NCBI GenBank assembly: GCA_029240815.1
Contig: JARDZO010000213.1
Coordinates: forward strand, 1-10,037
Source: Brevibacillus sp.
GTDB taxonomy: Bacteria; Bacillota; Bacilli; Brevibacillales; Brevibacillaceae
DNA length: 10,037 nucleotides
Reading direction: 5' to 3'
The notes beneath the pieces were generated by a model. That model did no database searches, was not told the origin of the DNA, and saw only the letters and a list, made by a program, of their open reading frames with translations. Shown piece after piece: positions 1 through 5,899 of this stretch. The first letter of the stretch is position 1. Each line of letters opens with the position of its first letter. A program made the position numbers and the translations under genes.

Positions 1-1
1 C

Positions 2-265
2 ATTGCCCACGTACCACTTTCCAGCTCTCTGACCCAATTTTATCGGGAACTGGAGGGCATCGATAAAATCCATGTGAGTGACGCGACGGCTTCCAAGCTG
101 CATGTCCCTCTCGGAACCGGCGAGATTGATCTCCCCGCCATTTGGCCGCTTCTGTGGGAGAAGGAACGACCTATAGTGGTCGAAGGATTTGATGACTCAC
201 GAAATTTGTCTTCACTTAAGCAGAACCTGCTGTTTTTGCAGCACAGAGATTGCGTCTCAATGTGA
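2..265 (+). CDS. Sugar-phosphate isomerase/epimerase-like protein, C-terminal 87 residues (5' end outside window)
   Basis: The frame is open from base 2 to a TGA at 263-265, and no start is needed because the gene enters from the left. The visible part has the style of the last strands of a xylose-isomerase-like TIM barrel (AP endonuclease 2 superfamily). An IHVSDA strand (about residues 23-28) is followed by KLHVPLGTGEIDLPAIW (about 32-48) and a closing IVVEGF strand (about 58-63). In this superfamily the H-x-x-D and H-x-P-x-G-x-G stretches hold a divalent metal and the sugar ligand. Such enzymes interconvert keto and aldo sugars or epimerise them in the cytoplasm, but the substrate cannot be read from the tail. 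The next SD begins two bases after the stop, so it was probably co-transcribed with surE and perhaps with the ABC transporter. The family call is fairly sure; the specific reaction is unknown. Confidence 0.72.
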   Translation: MAHVPLSSSLTQFYRELEGIDKIHVSDATASKLHVPLGTGEIDLPAIWPLLWEKERPIVVEGFDDSRNLSSLKQNLLFLQHRDCVSM

Positions 266-283
266 TAGGAGGTCCATTCCATT

Positions 284-470
284 TTGAATATTCTCATCAC
301 CAATGACGATGGCATTTTCTCTAATTGTCTGCCCTGATCAGGAACGCAGTGCGATCAGCCACGCCATTACGCTGAAATCGCCAGTGAAAGCCAACAAAGT
401 CAACTTTTTCGATACCTCGCTGGAGGCATGGGCAGTCAATGGGATGCCTCGCTCCACCCACTCATGTTAG
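284..470 (+). pseudogene. surE: surE remnant (5'/3'-nucleotidase SurE), internally deleted, frameshifted and truncated
   Basis: A perfect SD, AGGAGGT at 267-273, precedes a TTG at 284. From there the frame reads MNILITNDDGIFSN, the diagnostic N-terminus of SurE including the metal-binding N-D-D triad, and stops at TGA 335-337. In the next frame, from about 327, the sequence continues as VCPDQERSAISHAITLKSP and then VNFFDTSLEAWAVNG. This is the following part of SurE (compare APDRNRSGASNSLTL in E. coli). It ends at TAG 468-470, after a few residues that no longer match the family. Roughly 15-20 codons are missing between the two pieces, the join is out of frame, and about 190 C-terminal residues are lost. 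SurE is normally about 250 residues and hydrolyses nucleoside monophosphates, so this copy cannot be functional. The final TAG overlaps the SD of the next gene. Confidence 0.88.
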
Positions 471-482
471 GAGGAATCAGAA

Positions 483-1559
483 ATGAAACGTGTCATGATG
501 CGTACATGGACCTTGTCTTTATTTGCAGCGATCTCGCTAATCGGATTGGCAGCTTGCGGGAATCAGTCGACGCCAGCACAACCAGAAACATCTCCGACAC
601 CTGGCTCCACGCCAGCCGCAGCACCTGCGACATCAAAAGTAGAGGGTACACTGAGCTTTTATACATCGCAGCCGGATGCGGATGCAGCAGCGCTGATCGA
701 AAGCTTTACGAAAAAATATCCGGATGTGAAAGTGGAGCTGTTCCGTTCTGGTACGGAGGAAGTCGTTAGTCGCTTACAAGCAGAAGCAAAAGCAGGTCAG
801 GTAAAGGCAGATGTGCTGTTAGTGGCAGATGCGCCGACCTTTGCCAGCTTGAAAAAACAAGATTTGCTGCTGCCCTACTCTTCACCGGAAGCGGCAGATA
901 TTCCGGCAGAGTGGAAAGATGCAGACAGTGCGTATACAGGAACTAAAGTAATGGCGACCGTGCTCGCCGTCAACAGCAATAAAGTCAAAGCGATGCCAGA
1001 TAGCTGGAAGGTACTGACTAGTCCGGAGGCAGCTGGCAAAGCAATCATGCCAAGCCCGCTCTATTCAGGTGCAGCGGCATACAACGTCGGAGTCCTGACT
1101 CGGCAAACTGATTTTGGCTGGGATTATATTCAAGGGTTGAAGACAAATGCGATGACCGTGATCAAAGGAAATGGCGCTGTGCTGAAAAGCGTGGCTGGCG
1201 GCGAAAAGGACTATGGAATGATCGTCGATTACCTTGTTGCCCGTGCAAAAGCCGAGGGCTCACCAGTAGAGATGGTCTACCCGAGTGAAGGCGTGCCTGT
1301 CATCACGGAGCCGATCGGGATCATGAAAGCTTCTCAAAATCAGCAGGCGGCTAAAGCGTTTGTCGATTTTGTCCTCTCGGCGGAGGGGCAAAAGCTGGCG
1401 GCGAGTCTGGGATACACGCCGATTCGCAAAGGTGTGGCGGCACCTGAGGGGTTAAAGTCCATCGAAGAGATCAAGGTGATCTCTGCCAATATCGATGAGC
1501 TGGAAGCTGCGAGGGAAACGGATAAAAAGAAATTTGGAGAGATGATGGGTGGCAAGTAA
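483..1559 (+). CDS. ABC transporter substrate-binding lipoprotein (FbpA/AfuA/PhnS-like)
   Basis: This 358-residue extracytoplasmic binding protein belongs to the type of SBP that includes ferric, 2-aminoethylphosphonate and hexose-phosphate binders. The N-terminus is basic, followed by a hydrophobic stretch and a lipobox LAAC with Cys25. It should therefore be lipid-anchored on the outer face of the membrane. A Pro/Thr/Ala/Ser-rich linker (about 27-52) leads to the folded domain, which starts GTLSFYTSQPD (55-65). The stretch SFTKKYPDVKVELFRSGTEE (74-93) and the C-terminal VPVITEPIGIM (271-281) and AKAFVDFVLSAEGQKLA (290-306) are family hallmarks. The paired tyrosines of classical Fe3+ binders are not evident; the comparable region reads VDYLVAR (248-254). 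This weakens an iron role and leaves a phosphorylated or phosphonate ligand open. SD AGGAGGA (469-475) lies 7 bases before ATG 483. The permease start lies inside its last codons. Confidence 0.9.
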   Translation: MKRVMMRTWTLSLFAAISLIGLAACGNQSTPAQPETSPTPGSTPAAAPATSKVEGTLSFYTSQPDADAAALIESFTKKYPDVKVELFRSGTEEVVSRLQAEAKAGQVKADVLLVADAPTFASLKKQDLLLPYSSPEAADIPAEWKDADSAYTGTKVMATVLAVNSNKVKAMPDSWKVLTSPEAAGKAIMPSPLYSGAAAYNVGVLTRQTDFGWDYIQGLKTNAMTVIKGNGAVLKSVAGGEKDYGMIVDYLVARAKAEGSPVEMVYPSEGVPVITEPIGIMKASQNQQAAKAFVDFVLSAEGQKLAASLGYTPIRKGVAAPEGLKSIEEIKVISANIDELEAARETDKKKFGEMMGGK

Positions 1560-3291
1560 CTGGCAAACCGCGTTGACGGAGCGGCAGACAGACAAGGGGC
1601 GTCGATGGACTGCCCCTTGGTCCATTGAAAAGACGACGACATGGCTCGTATTCGTGCCAGTCGCCTTCTTTTTTGTCTACCCGTTATGGAAGCTGATCGC
1701 GCTGAGTGTGGAAACGGAAACGGGATTCGGCTGGGGCTATTTTTCAGAAATGCTGGGTGATGTGCGTACGTGGGATGCGGTCAGCTACACGGTAGCGGCA
1801 GCAGGAGCTTCGACCTTGATTTCCCTTTTGATCGGCGTGGGGTTGGCTTGGCTATGCGCTTATACCGAGATTCGTTTCAAAGGGGCGATCCATCTTTTGG
1901 CGTTGCTGCCTCTGCTCATTCCTTCCTACGTGATGACGCTGGCCTGGACGCAGATGGCAGGGCCGCAGGGAGTGCTGAACCGAGCGGCGAGCTGGTTGGC
2001 AGGGACCTCTGTCGAACTATGGAGCGTCTACGGCCTGGATGGCATCATCGTCGTGATGGGCTTGACCCATTATCCGCTAGTGTACATGTTGACGCTCTCT
2101 GTATTACACCGTATACCCAGGGAGCTGGAGTGGGCGGCTCGCTCGTCTGGGGCGGGTGCTGGAGCCGTATTTCGCCAAGTGACGCTGCCGCTTGCGTTGC
2201 CGGGTATCGCAGGAGGCGGTTTGCTGGCTTTCATCTCGGGTCTGGACAATTTTGGAATTCCCGCCTTTCTTGGCATACCCGAAAATGTTTCGGTACTCAG
2301 TACATTAATTTACGAACAGGTCATCGGATTTGGCCCGAGTGCGTTTGCGCGGGCGTCTGTGCTGTCTATTTTGTTAGGGATCATTGCGTTGTCAGGTACA
2401 GGTGTACAGTGGCTGATCCTGCGAAAAAGTCGCGTCGACCAGACCAGTGCGGCAGACAAATCCGTGCGCGCACCATTGGGGAAAAGTCGCCTGACAGCAG
2501 AGCTGGTAATTTGGCTGTTTCTCGCTGTGACGAGTGTGCTGCCGCTACTGTCAATGGCTGCGACGGCGTTTATCAAAGCATACGGCTTGCCCTTTGTCTG
2601 GGAGAATCTGACGTGGAAGCACTTTTCGTTCGTGCTGCAGAACCACGCAGGAACACGGTCGGCGATTCGTAACAGCCTCATGCTGGCTGGTCTGTCAGGA
2701 TTGTTTTGCTTGATCGCGGGTACATGGTTTGCGCATTGGCGAATACAGCGCCCATCCATGACAGGAAAAGCGATGGAGGGAGCGGTGTCCCTGCCCTATG
2801 CGCTGCCGGGAATGGTACTCGGCCTGGCTATGATTTTGACATGGATCGAACCGTTGCCAGGTTGGCAGCCGGGCTTGTACGGGACTGTCTGGCTCATTCT
2901 CATTTCGTATGTCGTTCGTTTCTTCATTCTGCAGGTGAAAAGCAGTACGGTATCGATCATGCAAGTAGGCCAGGAGGTAGAGGAAGCAGCCAGAATCAAT
3001 GGTGCACGCTACTGGACGAGATGGCGCCGGATACTGTTGCCGCTCTATTCACCTGGAATGCTGACGGGATTGTTTCTCGTCTTTTTGACAGCTTTCACGG
3101 AACTGACGATTTCCTCCCTGTTGTGGACATCCGGATCTGAGACGATCGGTGTCGCCATTTTCAGCTTTGAGCAGGCGGGCTCGACGACTCATAGTACGGC
3201 CTTGTCTACTCTGATTGTAGCTGCGATTTTGCTTGTGCTGATACTGGGTAGTTGGTTGAAACGATTATGGCAACGGAGGATAGAAGAATGA
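1549..3291 (+). CDS. ABC transporter permease, fused two-domain type (FbpB/AfuB/PhnU-like)
   Basis: This 580-residue inner-membrane channel protein carries two complete permease halves in one chain, as in FbpB, SfuB and AfuB. Each half ends in an EAA loop, the contact site for the ATPase. The first is ELEWAARSSGAGAGAVFRQV around residues 192-211, followed by LPLALPGI. The second is EVEEAARINGARYWTRWRRI at 476-495, followed by LPLYSPGM. About 12 membrane spans are expected, with a hydrophilic linker around 292-316 between the halves. The start is GTG 1549, which overlaps the last 11 bases of the binding-protein gene and has GGAGA about 8 bases upstream. The nearby ATG codons at 1542 and 1545 are out of frame. 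Its TGA overlaps the ATPase ATG as ATGA. The family is certain, but the transported solute is not shown by the permease. Confidence 0.93.
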   Translation: MASNWQTALTERQTDKGRRWTAPWSIEKTTTWLVFVPVAFFFVYPLWKLIALSVETETGFGWGYFSEMLGDVRTWDAVSYTVAAAGASTLISLLIGVGLAWLCAYTEIRFKGAIHLLALLPLLIPSYVMTLAWTQMAGPQGVLNRAASWLAGTSVELWSVYGLDGIIVVMGLTHYPLVYMLTLSVLHRIPRELEWAARSSGAGAGAVFRQVTLPLALPGIAGGGLLAFISGLDNFGIPAFLGIPENVSVLSTLIYEQVIGFGPSAFARASVLSILLGIIALSGTGVQWLILRKSRVDQTSAADKSVRAPLGKSRLTAELVIWLFLAVTSVLPLLSMAATAFIKAYGLPFVWENLTWKHFSFVLQNHAGTRSAIRNSLMLAGLSGLFCLIAGTWFAHWRIQRPSMTGKAMEGAVSLPYALPGMVLGLAMILTWIEPLPGWQPGLYGTVWLILISYVVRFFILQVKSSTVSIMQVGQEVEEAARINGARYWTRWRRILLPLYSPGMLTGLFLVFLTAFTELTISSLLWTSGSETIGVAIFSFEQAGSTTHSTALSTLIVAAILLVLILGSWLKRLWQRRIEE

Positions 3292-4340
3292 ACAGTGCAA
3301 TGGCTATAGGAGTTTCCAAACGATTTGGCAACATCACGGCCCTGCAGCAAATGGACGTTTCGGTAGGTCAGGGGGAATTTGTGGCCTTGCTGGGGCCGAG
3401 CGGATGCGGCAAAACGACGTTGTTGCGGCTGTTGGCGGGCTTTGATGCTCCGACGGATGGGGAGATTTGGATCAATCATGAACGGGTCGCCGACAAAATG
3501 AAGAGAACACCTCCTGAGGAACGGCGTATCGGCATGGTATTTCAGTCATTTGCTCTTTGGCCGCATCTGACCGTATATGACAACGTAGCTTTCCCTCTGA
3601 GGCATCAACAGCATGTACCTGAAGAATACAAGCGAAATCCTCGTCAGCGGGTCGCACAGATGCTGGAAATGGTCGGACTGGCAGGGATGGAAAACCGCTA
3701 TCCAAGTCAGCTGTCGGGTGGGCAAAAACAGCGGGTAGCCTTGGCACGGGCGATTGTATTCAATCCGACCCTCCTCTTGATGGACGAGCCGCTGAGTAGC
3801 CTTGATGCGGAATTGCGTATGCAAATGCGTAAGGAGATCCAGCATCTTCACCGGGAGTTAGGGACTGCTATCGTCTATGTGACGCATGATCAGTCAGAGG
3901 CACTGGGGATGGCAGATCGGATCGTCGTGATGCGTGATGGAAAAATCGAGCAGGCGGGGACCCCTCATGACATTTACTATGCGCCCCAGTCTCCGTTCGT
4001 GGCCAAATTCGTCGGTCGCGCCAACTTTTTAAAAGGGAGCTGGGCGGACTCGCAGACCTTTTTGCTGGCAAATGGAGAGCAAACGGTACCGATCCGTGTG
4101 TCACGTGACTGCACGCCGTTTCAAGCACATCAAGTATTGCCTGTGCGTCCAGACCAAATCAAGCTCCGACAGTGGGACGAGGAGGCTCCAGGAGTCAAGG
4201 GCAAGGTCAAGCACGTGCAATTTCAGGGACGCGAGCTGCTCTATTCGATCCAGGTAGGAGAAGAAGAGTGGGAAGTCGTTTCTGATATGGGTGAGAGATT
4301 TGGCTATGATCAACAGGTTGCAGTGGAGGTCTGTGTGTAA
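3288..4340 (+). CDS. ABC transporter ATP-binding protein with C-terminal regulatory domain (FbpC/AfuC/PotA-like)
   Basis: This is the 350-residue cytoplasmic ATPase that powers the adjacent permease. All nucleotide-binding motifs are intact: Walker [10 protein letters not shown] (36-44), Q-loop Gln86 in FQSFALWPH, signature LSGGQKQR (142-149), Walker B LLLMDEP (162-168) with catalytic Glu167, D-loop SSLD (170-173) and switch His200 in VTHDQ. The last roughly 110 residues form a TOBE/OB-like domain, seen for example in [11 protein letters not shown], typical of the iron/spermidine/phosphonate subfamily. I chose ATG 3288: it overlaps the permease stop as ATGA and has GGAGG (3275-3279) 8 bases upstream. 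In-frame TTG 3252 and ATG 3267 would add 12 or 7 residues that fit the family less well. It is translationally coupled to the permease. Confidence 0.94.
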   Translation: MNSAMAIGVSKRFGNITALQQMDVSVGQGEFVALLGPSGCGKTTLLRLLAGFDAPTDGEIWINHERVADKMKRTPPEERRIGMVFQSFALWPHLTVYDNVAFPLRHQQHVPEEYKRNPRQRVAQMLEMVGLAGMENRYPSQLSGGQKQRVALARAIVFNPTLLLMDEPLSSLDAELRMQMRKEIQHLHRELGTAIVYVTHDQSEALGMADRIVVMRDGKIEQAGTPHDIYYAPQSPFVAKFVGRANFLKGSWADSQTFLLANGEQTVPIRVSRDCTPFQAHQVLPVRPDQIKLRQWDEEAPGVKGKVKHVQFQGRELLYSIQVGEEEWEVVSDMGERFGYDQQVAVEVCV

Positions 4341-4463
4341 AAAGAGAAGGAGTGCGCTACCCATCGGTACTTTCCCATTTCCTTTGATGAGTGCTATCGG
4401 AATCAGGAGGCGTATCTTATCTACGATCAGGCGGAATGGCTGGCTGTACAGCTCATTGGTTAG
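4341..4463 (+). pseudogene. Possible gene scar: ribosome binding site joined to an orphan C-terminal coding fragment
   Basis: Right after the ATPase stop lies a good SD, AAGGAG at 4347-4352, but no usable start codon follows at normal spacing. GTG 4352 overlaps the SD and reads only 11 codons. In the same frame as the ATPase, the sequence is open for 40 codons between the ATPase TAA and TAG 4461-4463. It has protein-like content such as HRYFPISFDECYRNQ and AYLIYDQAEWLAVQLIG. I do not recognise the family. The simplest reading is the surviving end of a downstream operon gene whose body was deleted. Alternatives are chance open frame or a readthrough extension of the ATPase. Confidence 0.35.
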
Positions 4464-4479
4464 AGAATAGCAAATAGGA

Positions 4480-4508
4480 AGGCTCCGCCTACATTTCAGG
4501 CGGAGCCT
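4480..4508 (+). terminator. Intrinsic terminator of the ABC operon, probably bidirectional
   Basis: A perfect 11-bp stem (AGGCTCCGCCT at 4480-4490 with AGGCGGAGCCT at 4498-4508) closes a 7-base loop and is followed by CATTTTCG. It lies 140 bases after the ATPase stop and 41 bases beyond the end of the convergent DUF2294 gene, so it can serve both. The T-run is short on the + side, and only TCCTATTTG follows on the minus side. Confidence 0.85.
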
Positions 4509-4549
4509 CATTTTCGTTCGCTCGTTACTTTTGATAAAGGCCCGCATGC

Positions 4550-4918
4550 TTAGGCCAAGATTTTTTCGAGATCCTTGTCCAACACATAAACCTCGATGCG
4601 TTCGCCCATCTTGGTACTGATATCGCTGTGGCTGGAAAGTACCTTGCATCCGGTATGCTCTTCCACGATCGCTTCCGATTCCTCGCTGTACATCTCGCGC
4701 AGAACCTCACGCATTTCCTTTACGATACGCCTGCCTTTGTCGTGGCTGGACAAATGCCGTTCTTCTACGGTGAGCACACCCTTGAACCGGCAGATTACCA
4801 TGTCCCCTACGATGTACGTCTTAGCCTCTTGCGGTCCTCGTCCGATCAGATCCCGCTGGAATTTGATAAAAGCTTCGCTGATCTCGGCTTCCAGCTTTTT
4901 TTTATTTGAGATGGCCAA
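4550..4918 (-). CDS. DUF2294 / MpsC-family protein
   Basis: This is a 122-residue soluble protein with no signal peptide or membrane span. Its motifs are those of DUF2294 (Pfam now names the family MpsC, after a Na+-translocating membrane-potential-generating system). They are an N-terminal helix LEAEISEAFIKF (9-20), GRGP (26-29), KTYIVGDMVICRFKG (33-47), ERHL and then TGCKV (89-93), and SHSDISTKMGERIEVYVLD (96-114). About 120 residues is the normal length. The biochemical role is not established; the MpsC name rests on genetic association, so I assign no activity. The start is TTG (4916-4918 on the minus strand), 8 bases after the SD GGGAGG (plus positions 4927-4932). An ATG nearer the SD is out of frame and stops after seven codons. 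It is divergent from kdp and transcribed alone, from its own promoter to the hairpin at 4480-4508. Confidence 0.85.
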   Translation of the reverse strand: MAISNKKKLEAEISEAFIKFQRDLIGRGPQEAKTYIVGDMVICRFKGVLTVEERHLSSHDKGRRIVKEMREVLREMYSEESEAIVEEHTGCKVLSSHSDISTKMGERIEVYVLDKDLEKILA

Positions 4919-4951
4919 ACGCCATACCTCCCATAATTATTATTGAGCCTT

Positions 4952-4980
4952 ATGTTACTCAGGGGTCAATAGGCTGTCAA
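4952..4980 (-). promoter_or_regulatory. Sigma-A promoter of the DUF2294 gene
   Basis: On the minus strand a consensus -35 TTGACA (plus 4975-4980) and a 17-bp spacer lead to the -10 TAACAT (plus 4952-4957), a 4/6 match to TATAAT. It sits about 20 bases upstream of the SD of the DUF2294 gene, so the 5' UTR would be short. Confidence 0.7.
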
Positions 4981-5006
4981 CTTGAACGTAAGGGCAGGGA
5001 AAATAC

Positions 5007-5069
5007 CACTCGATTTGGTTGAAAACCAAAGAGAACTCACGAAATATCAAGATCGAGTGAGGCTTGATA
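5007..5069. repeat. Overlapping inverted repeats in the divergent spacer, able to form a pseudoknot
   Basis: Three perfect pairings lie in 63 bases. CACTCGAT (5007-5014) pairs with ATCGAGTG (5052-5059). Nested just inside it, TTTGGTT (5014-5020) pairs with AACCAAA (5024-5030), sharing one base with the outer arm. TATCAAG (5045-5051) pairs with CTTGATA (5063-5069), and the loop of this third hairpin contains the 3' arm of the first stem. As RNA this would be an H-type pseudoknot; as DNA these would be regulator half-sites. It lies upstream of the kdp -35 and of the divergent promoter, so no transcript I can see includes it. Function unknown. Confidence 0.5.
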
Positions 5070-5132
5070 CAGATAAAACGCTTACATCAATAAAGAATCG
5101 ATAAATCGTGCAAAACAGCCAGAAACAGGACA

Positions 5133-5161
5133 TTAACATCCGGTTATGCCGGACGTATAAT
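5133..5161 (+). promoter_or_regulatory. Sigma-A promoter of the kdp operon leader, with inverted repeat in its spacer
   Basis: The -35 TTAACA (5133-5138, 5/6) is separated by exactly 17 bp from a consensus -10 TATAAT (5156-5161), so transcription should begin near 5167-5169. That is about 20 bases before the c-di-AMP aptamer. The spacer holds the perfect inverted repeat TCCGG-TTATG-CCGGA (5139-5153), which could be an operator. Confidence 0.85.
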
Positions 5162-5186
5162 GAGACTCGTAACCAACAATTGCAAA

Positions 5187-5316
5187 TCTGGCCAAATCCC
5201 GAGGCACTCGGGAACGGAGGACCCAATCAGTAGGGGTTAATCCCACGAATCGTCGTGGGAGGGATGAGAAACTCTTTCGCCATCCTACCCGTCAGCTAAC
5301 TTCGTCGGCTAAAGCG
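5187..5316 (+). promoter_or_regulatory. c-di-AMP riboswitch (ydaO/yuaA family) controlling kdp
   Basis: The conserved core of the ydaO/yuaA aptamer is present and complete. In order, it contains GGCCAAATC near the 5' side and a 6-bp hairpin CCCGAG/CTCGGG (5198-5203 with 5207-5212). GGAGGACCCAAT and GGGGTTAATCC follow, then an 8-bp variable stem TCCCACGA/TCGTGGGA (5241-5248 with 5253-5260). Next are GGGATG...ACTCTTTCGC...CATCC and the invariant ACCCGTCAGCTAACTTCGTCGGC (5287-5309). P1 can form between TGGCC (5189-5193) and GGCTA (5307-5311). This class binds cyclic di-AMP, generally as an OFF switch for K+ import and osmolyte genes, and a terminator follows directly. Control of kdp by this riboswitch is known from Bacillus relatives. 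Confidence 0.96.
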
Positions 5317-5320
5317 AGGG

Positions 5321-5356
5321 AGGTCTAAAGACCGCCTATTTGAGGAGGCCTTTTTT
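5321..5356 (+). terminator. Riboswitch-controlled intrinsic terminator
   Basis: Just after the aptamer, AAAGACCGCCT (5327-5337) can pair with AGGAGGCCTTT (5343-5353) across a 5-base loop, with two mismatches, and six T's follow at 5351-5356. AGGTCT (5321-5326) can also pair with AGGCCT (5346-5351). A competing 4-bp hairpin GGTC/GACC (5322-5325 with 5330-5333) would disrupt the terminator and may be part of the readthrough fold. Ligand binding is expected to favour termination. Confidence 0.85.
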
Positions 5357-5791
5357 GTTGCCTTAGGGCACGAGAAGGCTGCGCTCAAAACATTCTGCAG
5401 GTCTTTTTGTTTTGCTCAAAAGAATAAGCTGTTTTCGGAAGAAGGAAACGGGAGACAAGACGCAAAGATGGCAAACCACTGTCAGCTGGGCGTTCGGTAG
5501 ACCAATGAGTACTTTTTCTCCGATGAAAAGATCGTTATGGCCGCGGGTTGCGGACGACTGCGTTCGTCTGTTCAGCTTGCCCATTCTATGGCGATCTACG
5601 GGGAAATGGTGAGCATTGGTCTATTTTTATCCCATGGGCAGGCTTTTTCCCGAGAGAGGGTCTGTACAGGATAAGCGAAAGAGGCGACCTGGTGACTGTT
5701 TCATAAGAAAGTGCACGGTAGTGCGGAGGTGGACAAAAAAGGGAGTAGCGCATAGGGATCGGGAGAAAAGACGGGAGAAGGAGGGAAAGAC
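5357..5791 (+). other. Long untranslated leader between riboswitch terminator and the first kdp-operon ORF
   Basis: I see no convincing gene, tRNA or second riboswitch in these 435 bases. One frame is open for 57 codons (5501-5671, between TAG 5498-5500 and TAA 5672-5674) with moderately protein-like content, but it has no start codon with an SD. The end is purine-rich and carries the SD AAGGAGG (5778-5784) of the first small ORF. It would be transcribed only when the riboswitch terminator is read through. Confidence 0.5.
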
Positions 5792-5899
5792 ATGGACGCG
5801 GTTTCCATACTGCTCTTGGCGCTATCATTTGGTGCATTTTTCGCTTTCATCAAATTTTGTGACGCCGTGGTGAGAGAACAGGGAGGGGAAGAAAAATGA
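5792..5899 (+). CDS. Single-span membrane microprotein (35 aa), first ORF of the kdp operon
   Basis: ATG 5792 follows a near-perfect SD, AAGGAGG, by 7 bases. The 35-residue product has an acidic first residue (MDAVS) and one hydrophobic span at about residues 4-20 (SILLLALSFGAFFAFI). The tail is charged: KFCDAVVREQGGEEK. The profile predicts one transmembrane helix with a short polar C-terminal tail. Its TGA overlaps the kdpF ATG (ATGA), which implies coupled translation. It resembles short ORFs that I recall lying ahead of kdpF in other bacteria, but I know of no assigned function. It is not KdpF, which follows separately. Reasonable ideas are an extra small subunit or a regulator of the Kdp complex; both are inference. 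Confidence 0.75.
   Translation: MDAVSILLLALSFGAFFAFIKFCDAVVREQGGEEK

Noticed and set aside
1770..2672. 300-codon open frame on the + strand inside the permease gene
   Set aside because: It lies wholly inside the permease frame, which has clear EAA motifs. Its own translation is Cys/Arg/His-rich with no domain or SD.
3252..3287. Longer ATPase starts at TTG 3252 or ATG 3267
   Set aside because: ATG 3288 has the properly spaced GGAGG and the ATGA overlap with the permease stop.
4101..4649. 182-codon minus-strand frame across the ATPase 3' end, terminator and DUF2294 3' end
   Set aside because: It crosses a strong terminator and overlaps two well-supported genes, and has no recognisable domain.
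4905..4926. ATG close to the SD of the DUF2294 gene on the minus strand
   Set aside because: It is only about one base from the SD, out of frame, and stops after seven codons. TTG 4916-4918 has ideal spacing and the correct frame.
5440..5500. GACGCAAAG and GGCAAACC words reminiscent of a GEMM (c-di-GMP) riboswitch
   Set aside because: The two words occur in the wrong order, and the paired P1/P2 stems and tetraloop/receptor layout of that class are missing.
5412..5612. 66-codon ORF in the kdp leader
   Set aside because: It has no SD at a suitable distance, Arg/Trp/Ser-rich random-looking content, and no known motif.
5629..5655. CCCATGGG palindrome followed by GCAGGCTTTTT, resembling a second terminator
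   Set aside because: The stem has almost no loop and the T-run does not directly follow a stable stem, so it is too weak to call.
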